DNA from: Thalassia testudinum
Taxonomy: Eukaryota; Streptophyta; Magnoliopsida; Alismatales; Hydrocharitaceae
DNA length: 64,000 bases
Direction: 5' to 3'
Assembly: GCA_037157565.1 (NCBI GenBank)
Contig: JAZHRO010000036.1
Location: forward strand, 134,842,501-134,906,500
Positions 31,871-44,345 of the stretch are shown here, piece after piece. Each line of letters opens with the position of its first letter. Within the stretch, counting starts at the first letter, position 1. Made by a program: the position numbers and the translations under genes. The notes beneath the pieces were generated by a model that was not told where the DNA came from, ran no database searches, and saw only the letters and a list, made by a program, of their open reading frames with translations.

Positions 31871-34434
31871 TGATCGCTTGAGATCCATAATTTCGTTTAG
31901 ATCCATTTTGAGAAGAAAACATTAAACATGGTTAACCTGCAGTTTTAACATCACATCACGAAAGTAGAGTAACCATGGGAATTGTTAGGGGTTAATTGAA
32001 GTTCTAATGAGCATTAAAGTCCAAAGAATGGATCAACATAGACAGAAATAGGGTTTCACGTATTTCGAGAACTAAATCAGAACCTAAAACCCTAATTTCA
32101 GACCCGCTTGAATTAAAGAGGTTCTGTTTAGGTTAAAATTCATCTAAACCTCCTAAAATTTATATAAAATATTCTAAGAGGTTTGGTACCCTTGGTTTAA
32201 CCATCTGAACCTATTTTGACCTTGAATAGAGTCGCAGACGGGATTTTACCCTAATTTGGGTCTTTATGCAAATTTCCTAGTCAAACATGGCCAAAACTCA
32301 AATCTGACTTCACCATTAGATTTTTTGGGCCCAAATTAAGTTTGTACCAAAATTTGGACCCAATCGGAGTCCATCTTGACCTAATTTGCATTTCAGTCTA
32401 TTAAAACTCTTCCTCTCAGTTAAGCCCCTAACTTTCAAGTTCTTTGCATTTAGCCCCCTAAGTTTCTCTTATTTGAAAATTGGTCCCCGCTGCCATGATT
32501 AGGTCTAAATAGGTGTGTGCCCAAACCACGCAAACTCAATCTCGATTTTCTCCCTGATTTCCTAATCAAATCCCTCCAAATTTGGAGGGATTGGTCAGGA
32601 AATTGATGTCTTTTCAATGAAGCTGATCCCAAGACCTAACTCGCACCATGGAATCCTCATGAGCTCCAAGAATCAAGGAATCAAGGATGCCTATTTTGTG
32701 AGTGCAATTCGCAAATTCTTTTGAATTGAGCTCACCAATGAGCTCTATTTAAGCTCAGCGAACTTCCCAGCATCTCTTTAGTTGTTTCTAGGTCGGAAAA
32801 CCCCCTCTTCCCTTCTCTTCGGCCATGAACTCTATTGACTCTAGCGATCTCCTCAACCTCTCTCGTCAGGGCCTCCAATGGACAAATTGGAGGCACCTCC
32901 TTCCTCCACTCCTTTGTCTGCTCCTTACAATACCAGGAGGGAGCTCCCAGACCCTCTCATCATCGCCGCTTCGCCCACCAAAGATTTCATCACCTCTGGC
33001 ATCGGCCAATCAAAGCCGACGCCAACTCCCCTCCTTTCATCCTCCCTCTCTCACCATAGCTTAGGATCTGCATCCTACTTCCCTATTTCGACCGTCGTTC
33101 ACCAGCCTCCACCTCCGTCTTCTCCATCTCCAGTGCGAACTCCGACGAAGTCACGCCACCATTATATGCTACCAAATCACCCGAGATGATTCCCAAAAGA
33201 TTCACCACACTCCCTCCATCAAAACCCCTCTACAAATTTCACCACACACACACTCACCCTCTCCACCAAACAACCCACCGTCTCATCGTCGTCCCAGACT
33301 TCGGTCAGCCACTCTGCACCTCCACTCACTAAATCAAACCCACCATAGCACTCTACACCTCTCAACGATCATTGTGAACTATTTGATTAGAGTTTAGAGC
33401 ATGTGTTCATTGTTTTAGGTCTCGGTTGCCGTCGATGATCACTCTGTCGCCATCCGTTGTCGTCAACTATTCTCAGACCTCGTTTCCACCTCCAGCAGTT
33501 GCAGACCAACCTAGGGAAACCTTCCAGGCTTTCAATCAAAGAAGAAACAGCAACAACCTTAGCAATTCATTGAAATACGCAGGGGATGCTGTGAGTGAAG
33601 AAGAGGCAGGTGCCTTAGTGCCACATCATCCACGACAAGTTCTTTGCAGTGCATAAAAGGAAAAGTTCTCATGGGCTGTTTGCCCAGTAACACGGGGGGT
33701 GAGGTCCCCCACGTACTCCCCATTACATGTGCTACACATGCACTTGTCCATGCACTCTCGCCTCACGGTTCTGGGTGGTGGATCTATTTACCTGGATATT
33801 CGAGTCTGACCTGATCTGAGAAGAGAAAATTGTGAGGAGGGGGGAGGGTTTTGCCTTAGGCTCTACTGCCTCAGGGTGCGTTCTGAAGAAAAGTTAACAC
33901 TTAGCTTTTGAGATGGCTTTGTGTTGTGCTTAGGCACCCTTGTGCGTCTTGCTGAGGCTCTGTGCCTTATGCTGTGAGGATAATTGGCTCTGTGCTTGGC
34001 TTTGGGTTGAAACTCTAATACTGTGGACATATGTGGTAACTTACCTGATGTGGATAATTGGTTGATACCATTGTAGAGATATTTGAGTTAAATCAAGTTG
34101 TGGGATCTATGCTTAATTAGAGGATTTAAGTGGTGTTCTAAATCACCATTTTTAGGTTTTATTATTCATTTTATCGCATGACTTCTTGAGATACAACATT
34201 GGTTTATAATTGAATATCATTCTGAGTATATTATTCATTGAAATATCTTTCTTGTGCTAAATTGACTGTGCTCTTCATTTCTGAATGCGATTAGTGTTGT
34301 GAATTCCATATTTGCTCCCTGCAAACGACCTTGGACTCACATTATTTTCAACCCTTCTAAATTTTACTGTTTCATGCGATTTTCATCCTATACTATGACA
34401 CATATTTCTAAACATCGATGATTTCGCATAAACA
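31871..34434 (+). repeat. Solo LTR, family S (copy S2)
   Basis: It aligns along its length with the solo LTR at 46434-48924. Shared landmarks are the early GACAGAAATAGGGTTTCACG block, the GACCTAATTTGCATTTCAGT block, a TATA-like TATTTAAG (32746-32753), the GGTGAGGTCCC stretch near 33700 and the final CTATACTATGACACAT segment. Flanking CTACA (31866-31870) and CTAAA (34435-34439) match at 4 of 5 bases. The right edge is uncertain by a few bases because ATAAACACTAAACT also resembles neighbouring LTR sequence at 35114. Confidence 0.65.
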
Positions 34435-34772
34435 CTAAACTAAGGGAAGGAGGGTGAGGAGAGGAAGCACCTAAAGGAGAGGGTGGACGACCATTGGAGG
34501 TGGAGTCGAGAGGTGGCGTGCACACTAGAGAGCTAAGGGTTGAAGGAGAAGATGGTGATGAAGAGATGATTTGAAAGTGGTGGAGATGTGGTTTTTTATA
34601 GAAGTGGTGAGGGGATTGATTGATTGAAAATTAGTGTCATGGATCAAGAATTTGGGCCATTGGATGGGAGTTTTAAATGGATGAATGACATAGGTTGGGA
34701 GGGTAGGTTTAGGATCATCACCATGAGACATAGGATGGTGGATGGAGGGTGAATTTAGGGAGACTATGTGGG
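34435..34772 (-). repeat. LTR-like remnant flanking element E
   Basis: Minus-strand features (CTTCTATAAAAAACC TATA-like block near 34590, A/G-rich leader) resemble the LTR of E but are not a copy of it. It is probably the target LTR into which E inserted. Confidence 0.35.
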
Positions 34773-35365
34773 TGGCTGACGTTGTCAAAACGTGTTAACT
34801 TAAATCCATCATTATAGCATGCTTTTGCGACATCAATTTTAAATGAAGATATGGATTAGGTGAGTACAAGTGTCGAACACGAGGAGGTGTGAAATCGAAT
34901 TAGTTTGTCACTTTAGGGTGTCACAAAAATGTTTGTTTTGTTTGGTTGAGAGAAAATGAGAGAGAGAGAGAGAGTACGGCTAGAGACTTGAGATTATAGC
35001 ATGGTGATTACTTGTGCATGCATGAACATAATATGATGAAACAAATGGAAATATATTGCATAAGTAGAGTCGGTTCACAAGTACAATGCTAGAGGAAAGC
35101 TTTAAAACACATAAACATTAAACTAGGGAAAAGAGGTGCGAAATGGAGAGGCGAGCCAGTCACGGTAATGGATGGGCTTCCGTTGACAGCTCGGCAACTC
35201 CGGGAGAGTGTGAATTGTGCTAGGTAGAGCTAAGGAGAACCTAGGAAGGGATGCTCCTAAATGGAGTGGGTGTCGGGGTTTTTATAGAGAAGTAAGGGTT
35301 TCTAAATCAGGTAGGGGTTTTAGCGACGTCCAGGACGTCGCTATACCCCTTCCAAAAATGTTGGT
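34773..35365 (-). repeat. Element E 3' LTR, end part
   Basis: It continues the LTR from 43533 across element B. A TATA box (CTATAAAAAC on the minus strand, about 35277-35286) and a (GA)n run at 34958-34974 are present. The end is placed at TGGCTGAC (34773) by alignment with the D LTR end; this is approximate. Confidence 0.6.
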
Positions 35366-37156
35366 TGATAAGACGATTTTCGCTTTCGAATAATGTTATT
35401 AAGATGATTTGTCATTGTAGGATCAAAGTGGTGGAAAATCGCTTAACAAAATAATTAAAATTAAAATTAAACCACTCCCAGGAGAGTGGGTTGTGTCCAC
35501 AGGGAGGCAATGACTTATTTAAACTCGCAATTAGGTAGAAATCAAGTTCGCTGAACTATTTGTCAAATCAAACAATGCCTATGTTGCTCTAAAAGTAAAC
35601 CTTAAATTTATGGAGAAGTCAAAGGGTGTTAATGTAATTTTTACGTAAGAAGATTATCCATGTGCAAGGGTATGCCATGTACTATTCACTTGCATGCATA
35701 CTAAAATGTAATTCAAAATTAAATTCAACGCACATAGAGATGAATGATAAGGTTTAACAATTCTCTAGAAGCATGAGCATGAAGGCATAAATTCACCATA
35801 ATAAAATAATGATAAATCAAAATTCATTTTGTGGCAATGGCATGAAATGTAAATATTAATGAGATTGAAAATAGAGGATTCTACCTCTCTCCTCCTGGCG
35901 CATGGGAGAGAGGTTCGTTCAAGGAACTCTTCTGGGAGTAGGTTGGTCGGAGCGAGGGCTCCTCAATGGTGGCGGCAGTAGGTTGCGAGACGGCCAGAGT
36001 TGGCCGGACGGAGGAGAGAAGCAATGGCAGTGGAGGTTGCTGCTGCTGGCGGCGCTTGCTGTAGGATGCGGCAAGTGAGCACTGCAGGCGCTGCAAGCGC
36101 GAGGAGGCGTGGGCGTGTGGAGGGGCGGGCGCTCTGCAGGCCGCACGGGCGCGTGGGGTCTGGTTGCCAAGCGGTTGCAGATGCTGCAGGGGGCGACGCT
36201 GGAGGCGCTGAAGCGGGGGCATGCAGGCACTGGGGCGTGGGCGCGTGGAGGTGAAGGCGCTACTGGAGGACGCACGTTAGGCGAGGGTGCACGAGTGTGC
36301 AGGCTGGAGGTGAAGGCATGCGGTGGGTGGGCACGCTAGGCGAGGGCACGTGGGCGTGCAGGCTAGAGGTGCACACGTTGGCTGAGGTGGGTGCGCGCAC
36401 ACTTGCTGCGCTGGAGGCACACGAGGTGTCACACTTGGCAATAGCTGAGGCGTGGGAAGGAGAGGTTGCATCTCTTTGTGCTGCAATAGGTGTGGCGAGG
36501 TTTTTGGGTTCTCTTTGGTGGAGTGGAGGAAAAACAGAGAATGGGGAAGAAGATGGAGGTGGATGCTGGTGATGGTTGATGACGGTGGTAACAAGTCATG
36601 CATCAGTAGATGCACTCACAATAAGCGAGCTTCAAGGAACTCGTGCACGGTGGTGGTCAAGTCCATCCTCTTGGCACAGCGGTTTGTCACCCCGCCGGCC
36701 CACAGTATGACGGAGGTTGGCCGTGGAGGCCCACGGTGGTGGAATGCTGCACGGTGGTGGAATGGGTGGTGGCCTCCCTTGAACGACAGCCCTTCCTGCT
36801 CTTTTGTAGCCACAGCTACAAAGATTTAAAATTCAAAAGGCCATCGTCGACTCAATGCCGATGCATAGGAGGAGGCGAAGATGGAGGAGTTACCTGCAAA
36901 GGAGAAGAAAAAAAAGAATAAAATAATTAGGATTATTTATACATAACTCCTTAACTTCAATGTTAATTAAAATAGTGTATGTAATGCACCTAATTAATTA
37001 ACTAATTAAATGTATGCAACCCTAGGTTAATTCTAAATGCATATGCACTTAAGATAAAAATATGAATTAATTTATTTACATCCTATCTAAATGTTAAAAT
37101 TAACTTAATGTCAAGACACTTAAATACTTAAATAGCCCACAAATATGGGCTAATCA
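35366..37156 (-). repeat. Element B 3' LTR
   Basis: A 1791-bp LTR, minus strand TGATTAGCCC (37156) to CTTATCA (35366). TATA box at 36931-36940. GC-rich leader at about 35930-36590 with GCGTGCAGGC-type units. Confidence 0.9.
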
Positions 37157-37171
37157 AATACCCCCATGCCT
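37157..37171 (-). promoter_or_regulatory. Element B polypurine tract
   Basis: Minus strand GGCATGGGGGTATT directly before the LTR, the least decayed of the family together with that of C. Confidence 0.78.
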
Positions 37172-37464
37172 AGTTTTTGCTAGTCCCTAGCAAATCCAAG
37201 CAAAACCTAGCACTCCAAGTAGCCTAACCAACCCAAATGGTCTTCCTTTAGAAACATATTAAGTTCAGACTTTAGACCTAAGGTTCCCAAGTAGTTGCTA
37301 TGTTATAGACTAGGTCGGCTAAAGACGAGTTGCAGGCACAAGTTTCCCTGATTTCTGACTCTACCCTAACGTTTATTGATCCCTGAGATTAAAGCATCTA
37401 TGCATGTGCATTGGTCTGAGTTATTTGAGGTTGGTATGACTGCCAACCAACAATGGAAAAAGGA

Positions 37465-37495
<31 letters not shown>

Positions 37496-38445
37496 GTTTG
37501 ATTCGTTTAAGTCTAACCTCAGATCAGCTATCAACATGGTCTGTGGCAGATTCATTGTCCCCATCACCGTACCTCGAAGGGTGCCTGGCTTTTGATGCTT
37601 CGAGATAGCACTTCCATAGCGACCCCAAGAACTCCTAGCAATCGACACTTCGAGATAGTATCGCCCATGGATTTCTTAAGCGAATTCCGGGCTGTGGCAA
37701 TCGGCACTTCGAAATAGGGCCGCCCATGGTACTTGAACCACACAATGCGCTTACATGCCCCTAGTAGGATAGATATTCTAAGAGACAAGTGCCAAGGAGG
37801 CAATATGTTATCATCACATCCTCAAGGTGAGTATATACTCCACCTCTCCTGCGGCAGGAACTCTTCCAGTCAAATTGTGTTTTCAAGCCTCTCCTAAGTC
37901 AAAACTAAGAGAACCAAATTTCCTTTAAGAAAGGAATTGAGGTGATCACTTACTTACACAAGACAAAGTGTGTGAAATTTGGATGCTTGGGTTACAAGGA
38001 CCCGTAAACCAAAAGGTAGAACAAGACTCCAGGTACTACCCCACCTTTTAACTCAATCCCTAGCTTTCCTTCCTCAACCTCTTGAGGAATGGCCTGCAAC
38101 TTAACTCCTACATAAGCTTTTAAGTCCACAAAGGACCCTAAAGGTCTAAAGCTAGTAGCTCACTTAGCTTCTAAAGTTTGACCCTAGAATCAACTTAGTC
38201 TAACCTAAAGTTCCGATCTTATGCCTAGGAATGCAGGGCTAGCCAGTTGAGCTCAATAATACAAAATGTTTTTTTTTTTTCAATGCAAATGTATGCAATG
38301 CAGAATGCTTTAACTAAATGCATGAATGCACTATGTATAAATGCTATGTATATCCCCAAGTACACCCCCCCATGCCTAAAATCTGTAATGTCCCCATTGC
38401 ATAGAAGGATATTACTTGGGTCAGAGATGGGCTGCCGTTAATTTG
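37172..38445 (-). other. Element B 3' untranslated region
   Basis: No gene. It holds the conserved module (37791-37825, minus sense TTGAGGATGTGATGATAACA), diverged CTTCGAGATA tandem units (about 37590-37730), a (TA)n/T-run at 37467-37495 and the internal G-tract motif (38361-38379). Confidence 0.6.
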
Positions 38446-40374
38446 CTAGCAGCCGAGTAGCCAAAGAACCCGCAAATCAGGTTCAAGGATTGCAGAAATA
38501 GGCCCTAAAAATGAGCAAAGTAATGTTGGCCTAGAAAACAGGTAACCTAGGATGTTGGCGAGCTGATAATGAATCCCAATAGAAAATGCTCGCCCAACTA
38601 AGATGAGAATGAAATCTTCCTAGGTCACCAGTGGGGGTTCTAAAGGATAAATTGGAATAGCAACCTTTAAATGGGTAGGGGAAGGATGACAAGGATCCTC
38701 CAACAGAGATGGGGAAGGAATGGTGCAGAGATAAACCCCTAGGGTAATGGACTGGCTAAAGAAATCATCAATCCATACCCGATACTCCATTACAGGAAAT
38801 ATTAGTCTGTTAAGCCCCCCGGTCAGAACAAAAGTGAGCATATCTTTAAGCCAAGGATCGTCTCGGGTGTCCAAGTTTCGAGGTTGCAGGATGGCCATAA
38901 GATCTAGGTTGGGTTTAATCAGCTCGATGTCCATCCTTAACAATCTTTCAAAATCCTCAATTCCATCCCTAGCATTCCTTACACTATCACAAGTATCTTC
39001 TCGCACTTCATCAGGAGTCAAAATTTCGCCTTCAGACATAAGAGAATCAGGGGGTGACTTCGAATCAAATGAAGGCAGGTTGGAAGCAACAGATCTAGGG
39101 ATTATCCTATCAATGTCATCCATGGGTTCTTGTTCTTTACTCAAATCTTCCCCAGAGTCTATATGTGAATCCACATAAATCTTAGAAGTTGCTTCCAAAT
39201 TTCCCATCATTTCATCATGAGGAGAAATATCATCGATTGGTGTGCTAAGGAAACCTAATTTTGTCAAATTTGTGACATCCTCAGGGGCTAACTCTTCAAA
39301 TAAGACATAATCGCTCTTAGTGTCACTCCAAATCTTGAATGTAGGTTCCTCATATAATTTATCCTTCTCCTCATCATATGATTCATCATATACCCAAGGT
39401 CTAGAATCATCTAAAATCTCAACAGATCCCCTAGGGTACTCTATCTGAGGTAAATGGTTTACACTGGTAACATCGGACTCCTCAGATAGGTCAATTTCTT
39501 GAGGGTTAGGTTCCCTAAGGGTGGACTTGAGTTCCATCTCGTGATTAGAAGGGAGGGCAGGATTAACAACTTGACTTCATCCCACTTCATCAAATGTCAT
39601 GAAAATACTATCATCTAGGTCGAGGTCTTCCAATGGTACCATCATTCCCTTGTTTTGACTCCAATATAATTCAGGTGGATACTCAACCTTATCATCATCT
39701 TCCTCGGGTTATCACCTTTCTTCATCCAATGCATAGCTACTTCCATATGTATCTTCCTCCAACTTAAGGCCTAGATCTCTCAAGGAAGTGTCATCTAACG
39801 GGGAGGTTTCAAAATCGATCCTCGAAAAGTAGCTATTCTCCCTTACATAATCCCTAAAATTTCCCTCCAACTTAAAGTGTAGCACTCCCACGGGAGATGC
39901 ATCTATTGTAGAAGGGTGTACGTCATCCTCAATGAGGTAGATTGGGTGGTTAATTTCATCGCTTTCTTGTTGGCCTGCTCTCGAAGATTGTCCTAACAAT
40001 TCAATCATTTCGTCTTGTATTTTTTGTATTTCCATCTTCAAGGAGGAGAGGTCATTTCTATCAGGAGAGAAGTCAGGCTTAGGCTTATAGTACCCAGGAG
40101 TGTCTATCCAACCATTATAATTATTCAGGGAGGGTGGGTTGGGTATTGCTATGGTGTGTGGGATATTGGGCAAAGCAAATCCCACTCCTAGGTTCTGCTC
40201 ACTGATTTGGGGCTTAACCTAGCCAATACTCCTATAATATGAGTAAAACGGATCCCAATGATTGTCATTATGTCCATCAAAGGGTAGACCATCTTGGTAT
40301 ATGGGATCAAAGAGTGTAGAGTGGGGGTATGGGTGTGGGCAAGATGTGAAAGGATGAAAATCAATGTGGTCCAT
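38446..40374 (-). pseudogene. Gene X, element B copy (best preserved)
   Basis: Unknown function. One frame of 643 codons including the stop runs without indel from the ATG at 40374 to a TAG at 38446-38448. It is broken by four in-frame stops: at the SIG/VKP junction near 40220, after LDEER near 39715, at EVG/SQVV near 39577 and after PPLVT at 38620. Each of these codons is sense in at least one sister copy. Features: N-terminal HPFTSCPHPYPHS; coiled-coil candidate near residues 120-140; acidic centre (YDESYDEEKDKLYEE, GEILTPDEVREDTCDS); hydrophobic patches in the last 160 residues. No gag, zinc-knuckle or pol motif. It could be an env-like or accessory retrotransposon protein or a captured host gene. 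Confidence 0.78.
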
Positions 40375-41632
40375 TCTATCTCACACCTCAATCAGAATTC
40401 CCCAAGCAAAACACAATTCAAAAAGGACTTTTTAGGTCATTCCCAATTTAGGCTTTTTATTTTAAGTCAGATTGTAGGTGACAATACAATTTGTTCAATC
40501 AATTTACACGCTTATTGTTGACATATGGATCACCTAAGAAAACCTAACTGGGACTTAGGTGATCCTCCCTGAAGCCCAAAAAGTTTAGTCACCACTAAAC
40601 ACGACAAAGAAGGATGCAAGTAGGGTTAAACCCTTCCTTTGAAGCGTTGCTTTCGCGGTGCCTCTTAACTACCCTCAATCCGCAAGGTTTGGAGGTAACT
40701 TCACCTTTGAACTAAAGTTTGGGTCACTTTAGACCTTAGTAATAGGAGTCTCTAGTCCTAGCGGTTCCAAACCTAAGGAGTGTCTAAAAGCGTGCCATGG
40801 TACAAGAGATATAAGTGTGCATACACCGCAAAAGATTTTGAATTTTGAATCGCATGCCAAGTTTGAAAATCAAATCCTTGGTTTTTAAATGTCCCTCCTT
40901 TAATTAGTCCTTTTTCCAGAAAATATGTGACCACTTGTTAGATCTATTCAATACAAATTAGGTGGTCTTGAAATTAATCCGAATGCAGTTGCATGACAGG
41001 TAGAAATTAAAGTTAGAAGTGCATACCTGATTCCAACATTCTTCATGCAATATGCAAGACAGGAAATTAGATCTAGATGCTGCTCATTCAATCCTAAATG
41101 ATACGACCTAGGGGCAGGCAGCTTCTAGCAGGTAGCTCGTGTTTTTGTTTTTTTTTATGCACAATCAAGAAAAATATAATCAATTCATAAAAGAAAACCT
41201 AGATCTAAAGAAAAAGGGAACAGGCTCCCAAAAATTACCCAACATGGGCCTAAAACAAAATCGGGGAACAAACCCCTCAACTATACTCCAAAACAAGGGT
41301 TTTCCAAATGAATGTACTAAAATAAAGAGAAGAAAGAAAAATAAAATCTATATATAGCTAAATGGATGAGATGAAGATGTGGTCCTCTAGATATCTCCTC
41401 CAGCGGTGGAAACAAGGTCCACCAAGGCGTTGCTGAGGCAGGTGTGATGCTCCTTCTCCCAGTGTTGCAACTCCATCGACGATGTCAAGGATCGCCTGAT
41501 CTTTGAGGCTGGTGCGACAAGATGTCTCCAAATATGTGTACCTCGCACCAAATAGAAAATAGAATTTAAATATGCCTCAAATAAAATGTGAACAAATAAT
41601 TAAATAAATGCGAGTCTAATAGGCCTGTTGCC
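40375..41632 (-). other. Element B untranslated leader
   Basis: About 1.26 kb between PBS and gene X, collinear with the leader of A, with no gene visible. Confidence 0.55.
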
Positions 41633-41650
41633 TCCCTGTCAACGGCGCCA
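41633..41650 (-). promoter_or_regulatory. Element B primer binding site (tRNA-Asp type)
   Basis: Minus strand TGGCGCCGTTGACAGGGA, two bases inside the 5' LTR. The first 11 bases match the complement of the tRNA-Asp 3' end exactly; differences follow. Confidence 0.82.
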
Positions 41651-41652
41651 TT

Positions 41653-43532
41653 TGATAAGATGGCTTTTGCTTTCAAATAATGCTATTAAGATGATTTGTT
41701 GTTGTAGGGTCAAAGTGGTGGAAAACTACTTAACAAAATAATTAAAATTAAAATTAAACCAGTCACAGGAGAGCGAGTTGTGTCCAGAGGGAGGCAATGA
41801 CTTATTTAAACTCTCAATTAGGTAGAAATCAAGTTCGCTGAACTATTCGTCAAATCAAACAATGCCTATGTAGCTCTGAAAGTAAACCTTAAATTTATGG
41901 AGAAGTCAAGGGGTGTTAATGTAATTTTTATGTAAGAGATTATCCATGTGCAAGGGTATGCCATGTACTATTCACTTGCATGCATACTAAAATGTAATTC
42001 AAAATTAAATTCAATGCACATAGAGATGAATGATAAGGTTTAACAATTCTCTAGAAGCATGAGCATGAAGGCATAAATTCACCATAATAAAATAATGATA
42101 AATCAAAATTCATTTTTGTGGCAATGGCATGAAATGTAAATATTAATGTGAGTGAAAACAGAGGATTCTACCTCTCTCTTACTCACGCATGGGAGAGAGG
42201 TTCATTCGAGGAACTCTTCTAGGAGTGGGTGGCTGGAGTGAGGGCTCCACAACGGTGGCAGCGACAGGTTGTGAGGCAGCTGAAGTCGGTCGGACGGAGG
42301 AGAGAAGCGGCGGCGGTGGAGGTTGCTGTTGTTGGCCATGCTTGCTGCAGGCGGCGGCGCGCAAGCGCTGCAGGTGCAAGGAGGCGTGGGCACGTGGAGG
42401 GGCGGGCGCTCTGCAGGCTGCATGGACACACGGGGTTTGGTTGTCGCCCAGCTGCAGGTGCTGCATAGGGTGACGCTGGAGGCGCTGAAGTGGGGGCGTA
42501 CAAGTGTTGGGGCGGGGGCGTGCAGGCGCTGGGCCGTGGGCACGTAGAGGTGAAGGCACGGGCATGCAGGTGCAAGGCACAAGCACTGGGGTTTAGGTGC
42601 ATGGAGGTGAATGCGCTGTTGGAGGAGGCGCTAAGCGAGGGCACGTGGGCGTGCAAGCTAGTGGTGAAGGCATGCGGTGGGGTGGGCGTTCTAGGCGATG
42701 GTGCACGGGCGTGCAGGCTGGAGGTGCGCATGGTGGCTGAGGTGGGCACGCACACACTTGCTACGCTGGAGGCATGCGCGGTGGCGCGCTTGGCAGTAGC
42801 TGAGGCGCGGGAAGGAGAGGTTGTACCTCTTTGTGCTGCAGCAGGTGTGGTGAGGTTTTTGGGTTCCTTTTGGTGGAGTGGAGGAAAAACAGAGAATGGG
42901 GAAGAAGATGGAGGTGGATGCTAGTGATGGTTGATGACAGTGGTAACAAGTTGTGCATTAGTAGATGCACTCACAATAAGCGAGATTCAAGGAACTCGTG
43001 CACGGTGGTGGTCAAGTCCATCCTCTTGGAATGGCGGTTTGTCACCCCACCGGCCCACAGTATGACGGAGGTTGGCCGTGGAGGCCCACGGTGATGGAAT
43101 GTTGCACGGTGGTGGAATGGGTGGTGGCCTCCCTTGAACGACAGCCCTTCCGCCTCTTTTGTAGCCACAGCTACAAAGATTTGAAATTCAAAAGGCCACT
43201 GTCGAATCAATGCTGATGCGCAGGAGGCGGAGGCAGAGACGAAGGGGTTACTTGGAAAGGAGAAGAAGAAAAAAAAGAATAAAATAATTAGGATTATTTA
43301 TACATAACTCCTTAACTTCTATGTTAATTAAAGTAGTGTATGTAATGCACCTAATTAATTAACTAATTAAATGTATGCAACCCTAGGTTAATTCTAAATG
43401 CATGAATTATGCACTTAAGCTAAAAATATGAATTAATTTATTTACATCCTATTGTATGCTATCTAAATGTTAAAATTAACTTAATGTCTAGACACTTAAA
43501 TACTTAAATAGCCCACAACTATGGGATAATCA
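41653..43532 (-). repeat. Element B 5' LTR
   Basis: An 1880-bp LTR ending ATCA next to the target duplication. TATA box at 43293-43302 and a longer GC-rich leader (about 42230-42880) than its partner. Confidence 0.9.
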
Positions 43533-44332
43533 TCGGTGAAGTCTCCTTCCCACCAGTCCATACACACGCATTCTTCTTCCTTAGCACGATTCATGTGCAT
43601 TCAACAAAGGCCTTCCGATCAAAGATCGGATGGCTGAGATTGTGCCTTGAGTGTTGCATCATATTGCACCTTGCATGCTTTGGGCACACGTCAAATGCGG
43701 CATTATCGCGTGTGTATGCATCAAGCACATGAGAGCACACCACATAGCCTGCCTCAGGGCCGTTTGATGGCGATGGACAGTTCTAATCAGTTGTGGTGTG
43801 GCTGAAGCATGATTTGGGGGCGTTGCGGGGCTCGAACACTCATTGCTTGCATGTGAGGTGGAGGTGCACCCGATGTGCCACACCCACGATAAGGTCGCAA
43901 GTCTTGCTGTCCCTCATTCGTCTGATCAAAGATCGAACGGTCATGGTTGATCCTGCATGCGATGAAGAGGAGTGGGGCATGTGATGGGGGTTGGTGCGGG
44001 TGCCACATGGTGCAACGAGGGTCGTTGATCATCAAATCAACGGCCAGAACTTCTTGGGCTTGTTGTGGTAGCTACAGAGGTCAGATTGAGATGATTTTGA
44101 GTCCATTGGACTCTGTTCATCGATCTGGATCCATTCATGTGGTTCGATTGCTCATCTGAGTCCTATTTCAACATGCACTTGTACACATAGCCATTAAACA
44201 TTGATTGTAAGCGATCTCAACTCATTAGGCATGCAATGCTCCCAAGCCCATTATGATATGTCATTAATACACATATACCCTTGAGATTGACTCTAGTTGA
44301 TAGAATTATCACCGTTAGATGTTGAGTCATCA
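43533..44332 (-). repeat. Element E 3' LTR, start part (U3)
   Basis: On the minus strand the LTR starts TGATGACTCAACATC at 44332 and runs to element B. With 34773-35365 it gives an LTR of about 1.39 kb. Open frames here are not genes. Confidence 0.75.
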
Positions 44333-44345
44333 TACCCCCATGCTC
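44333..44345 (-). promoter_or_regulatory. Element E polypurine tract
   Basis: Minus strand GAGCATGGGGGTA directly before the LTR, preceded by CTTGCTAGGGACTAGCAAG, a 19-bp perfect palindrome apart from its central base. Confidence 0.78.

Larger units (their letters stand above)
35366..43532 (-). mobile_element. Element B: complete gene-X retrotransposon
   Basis: An 8167-bp minus-strand element with LTRs at 41653-43532 (5') and 35366-37156 (3'), a PBS (41633-41650), a polypurine tract (37157-37171) and gene X (38446-40374) as the only gene. Flanking TTGGT (35361-35365) and TCGGT (43533-43537) are a target duplication with one mismatch. It lies in the 3' LTR of element E. The LTRs differ in length by 89 bp, partly from gain or loss of units in the GC-rich leader. 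In the first 170 bp about a tenth of positions differ, so this is the older of the two complete copies. Confidence 0.92.

Noticed and set aside
34405..34445. Different right edge for solo LTR S2
   Set aside because: ATAAACACTAAACT resembles sequence at 35114, so the edge could shift by several bases, but the end at 34434 gives CA and a 4-of-5 target duplication; kept with reduced confidence.
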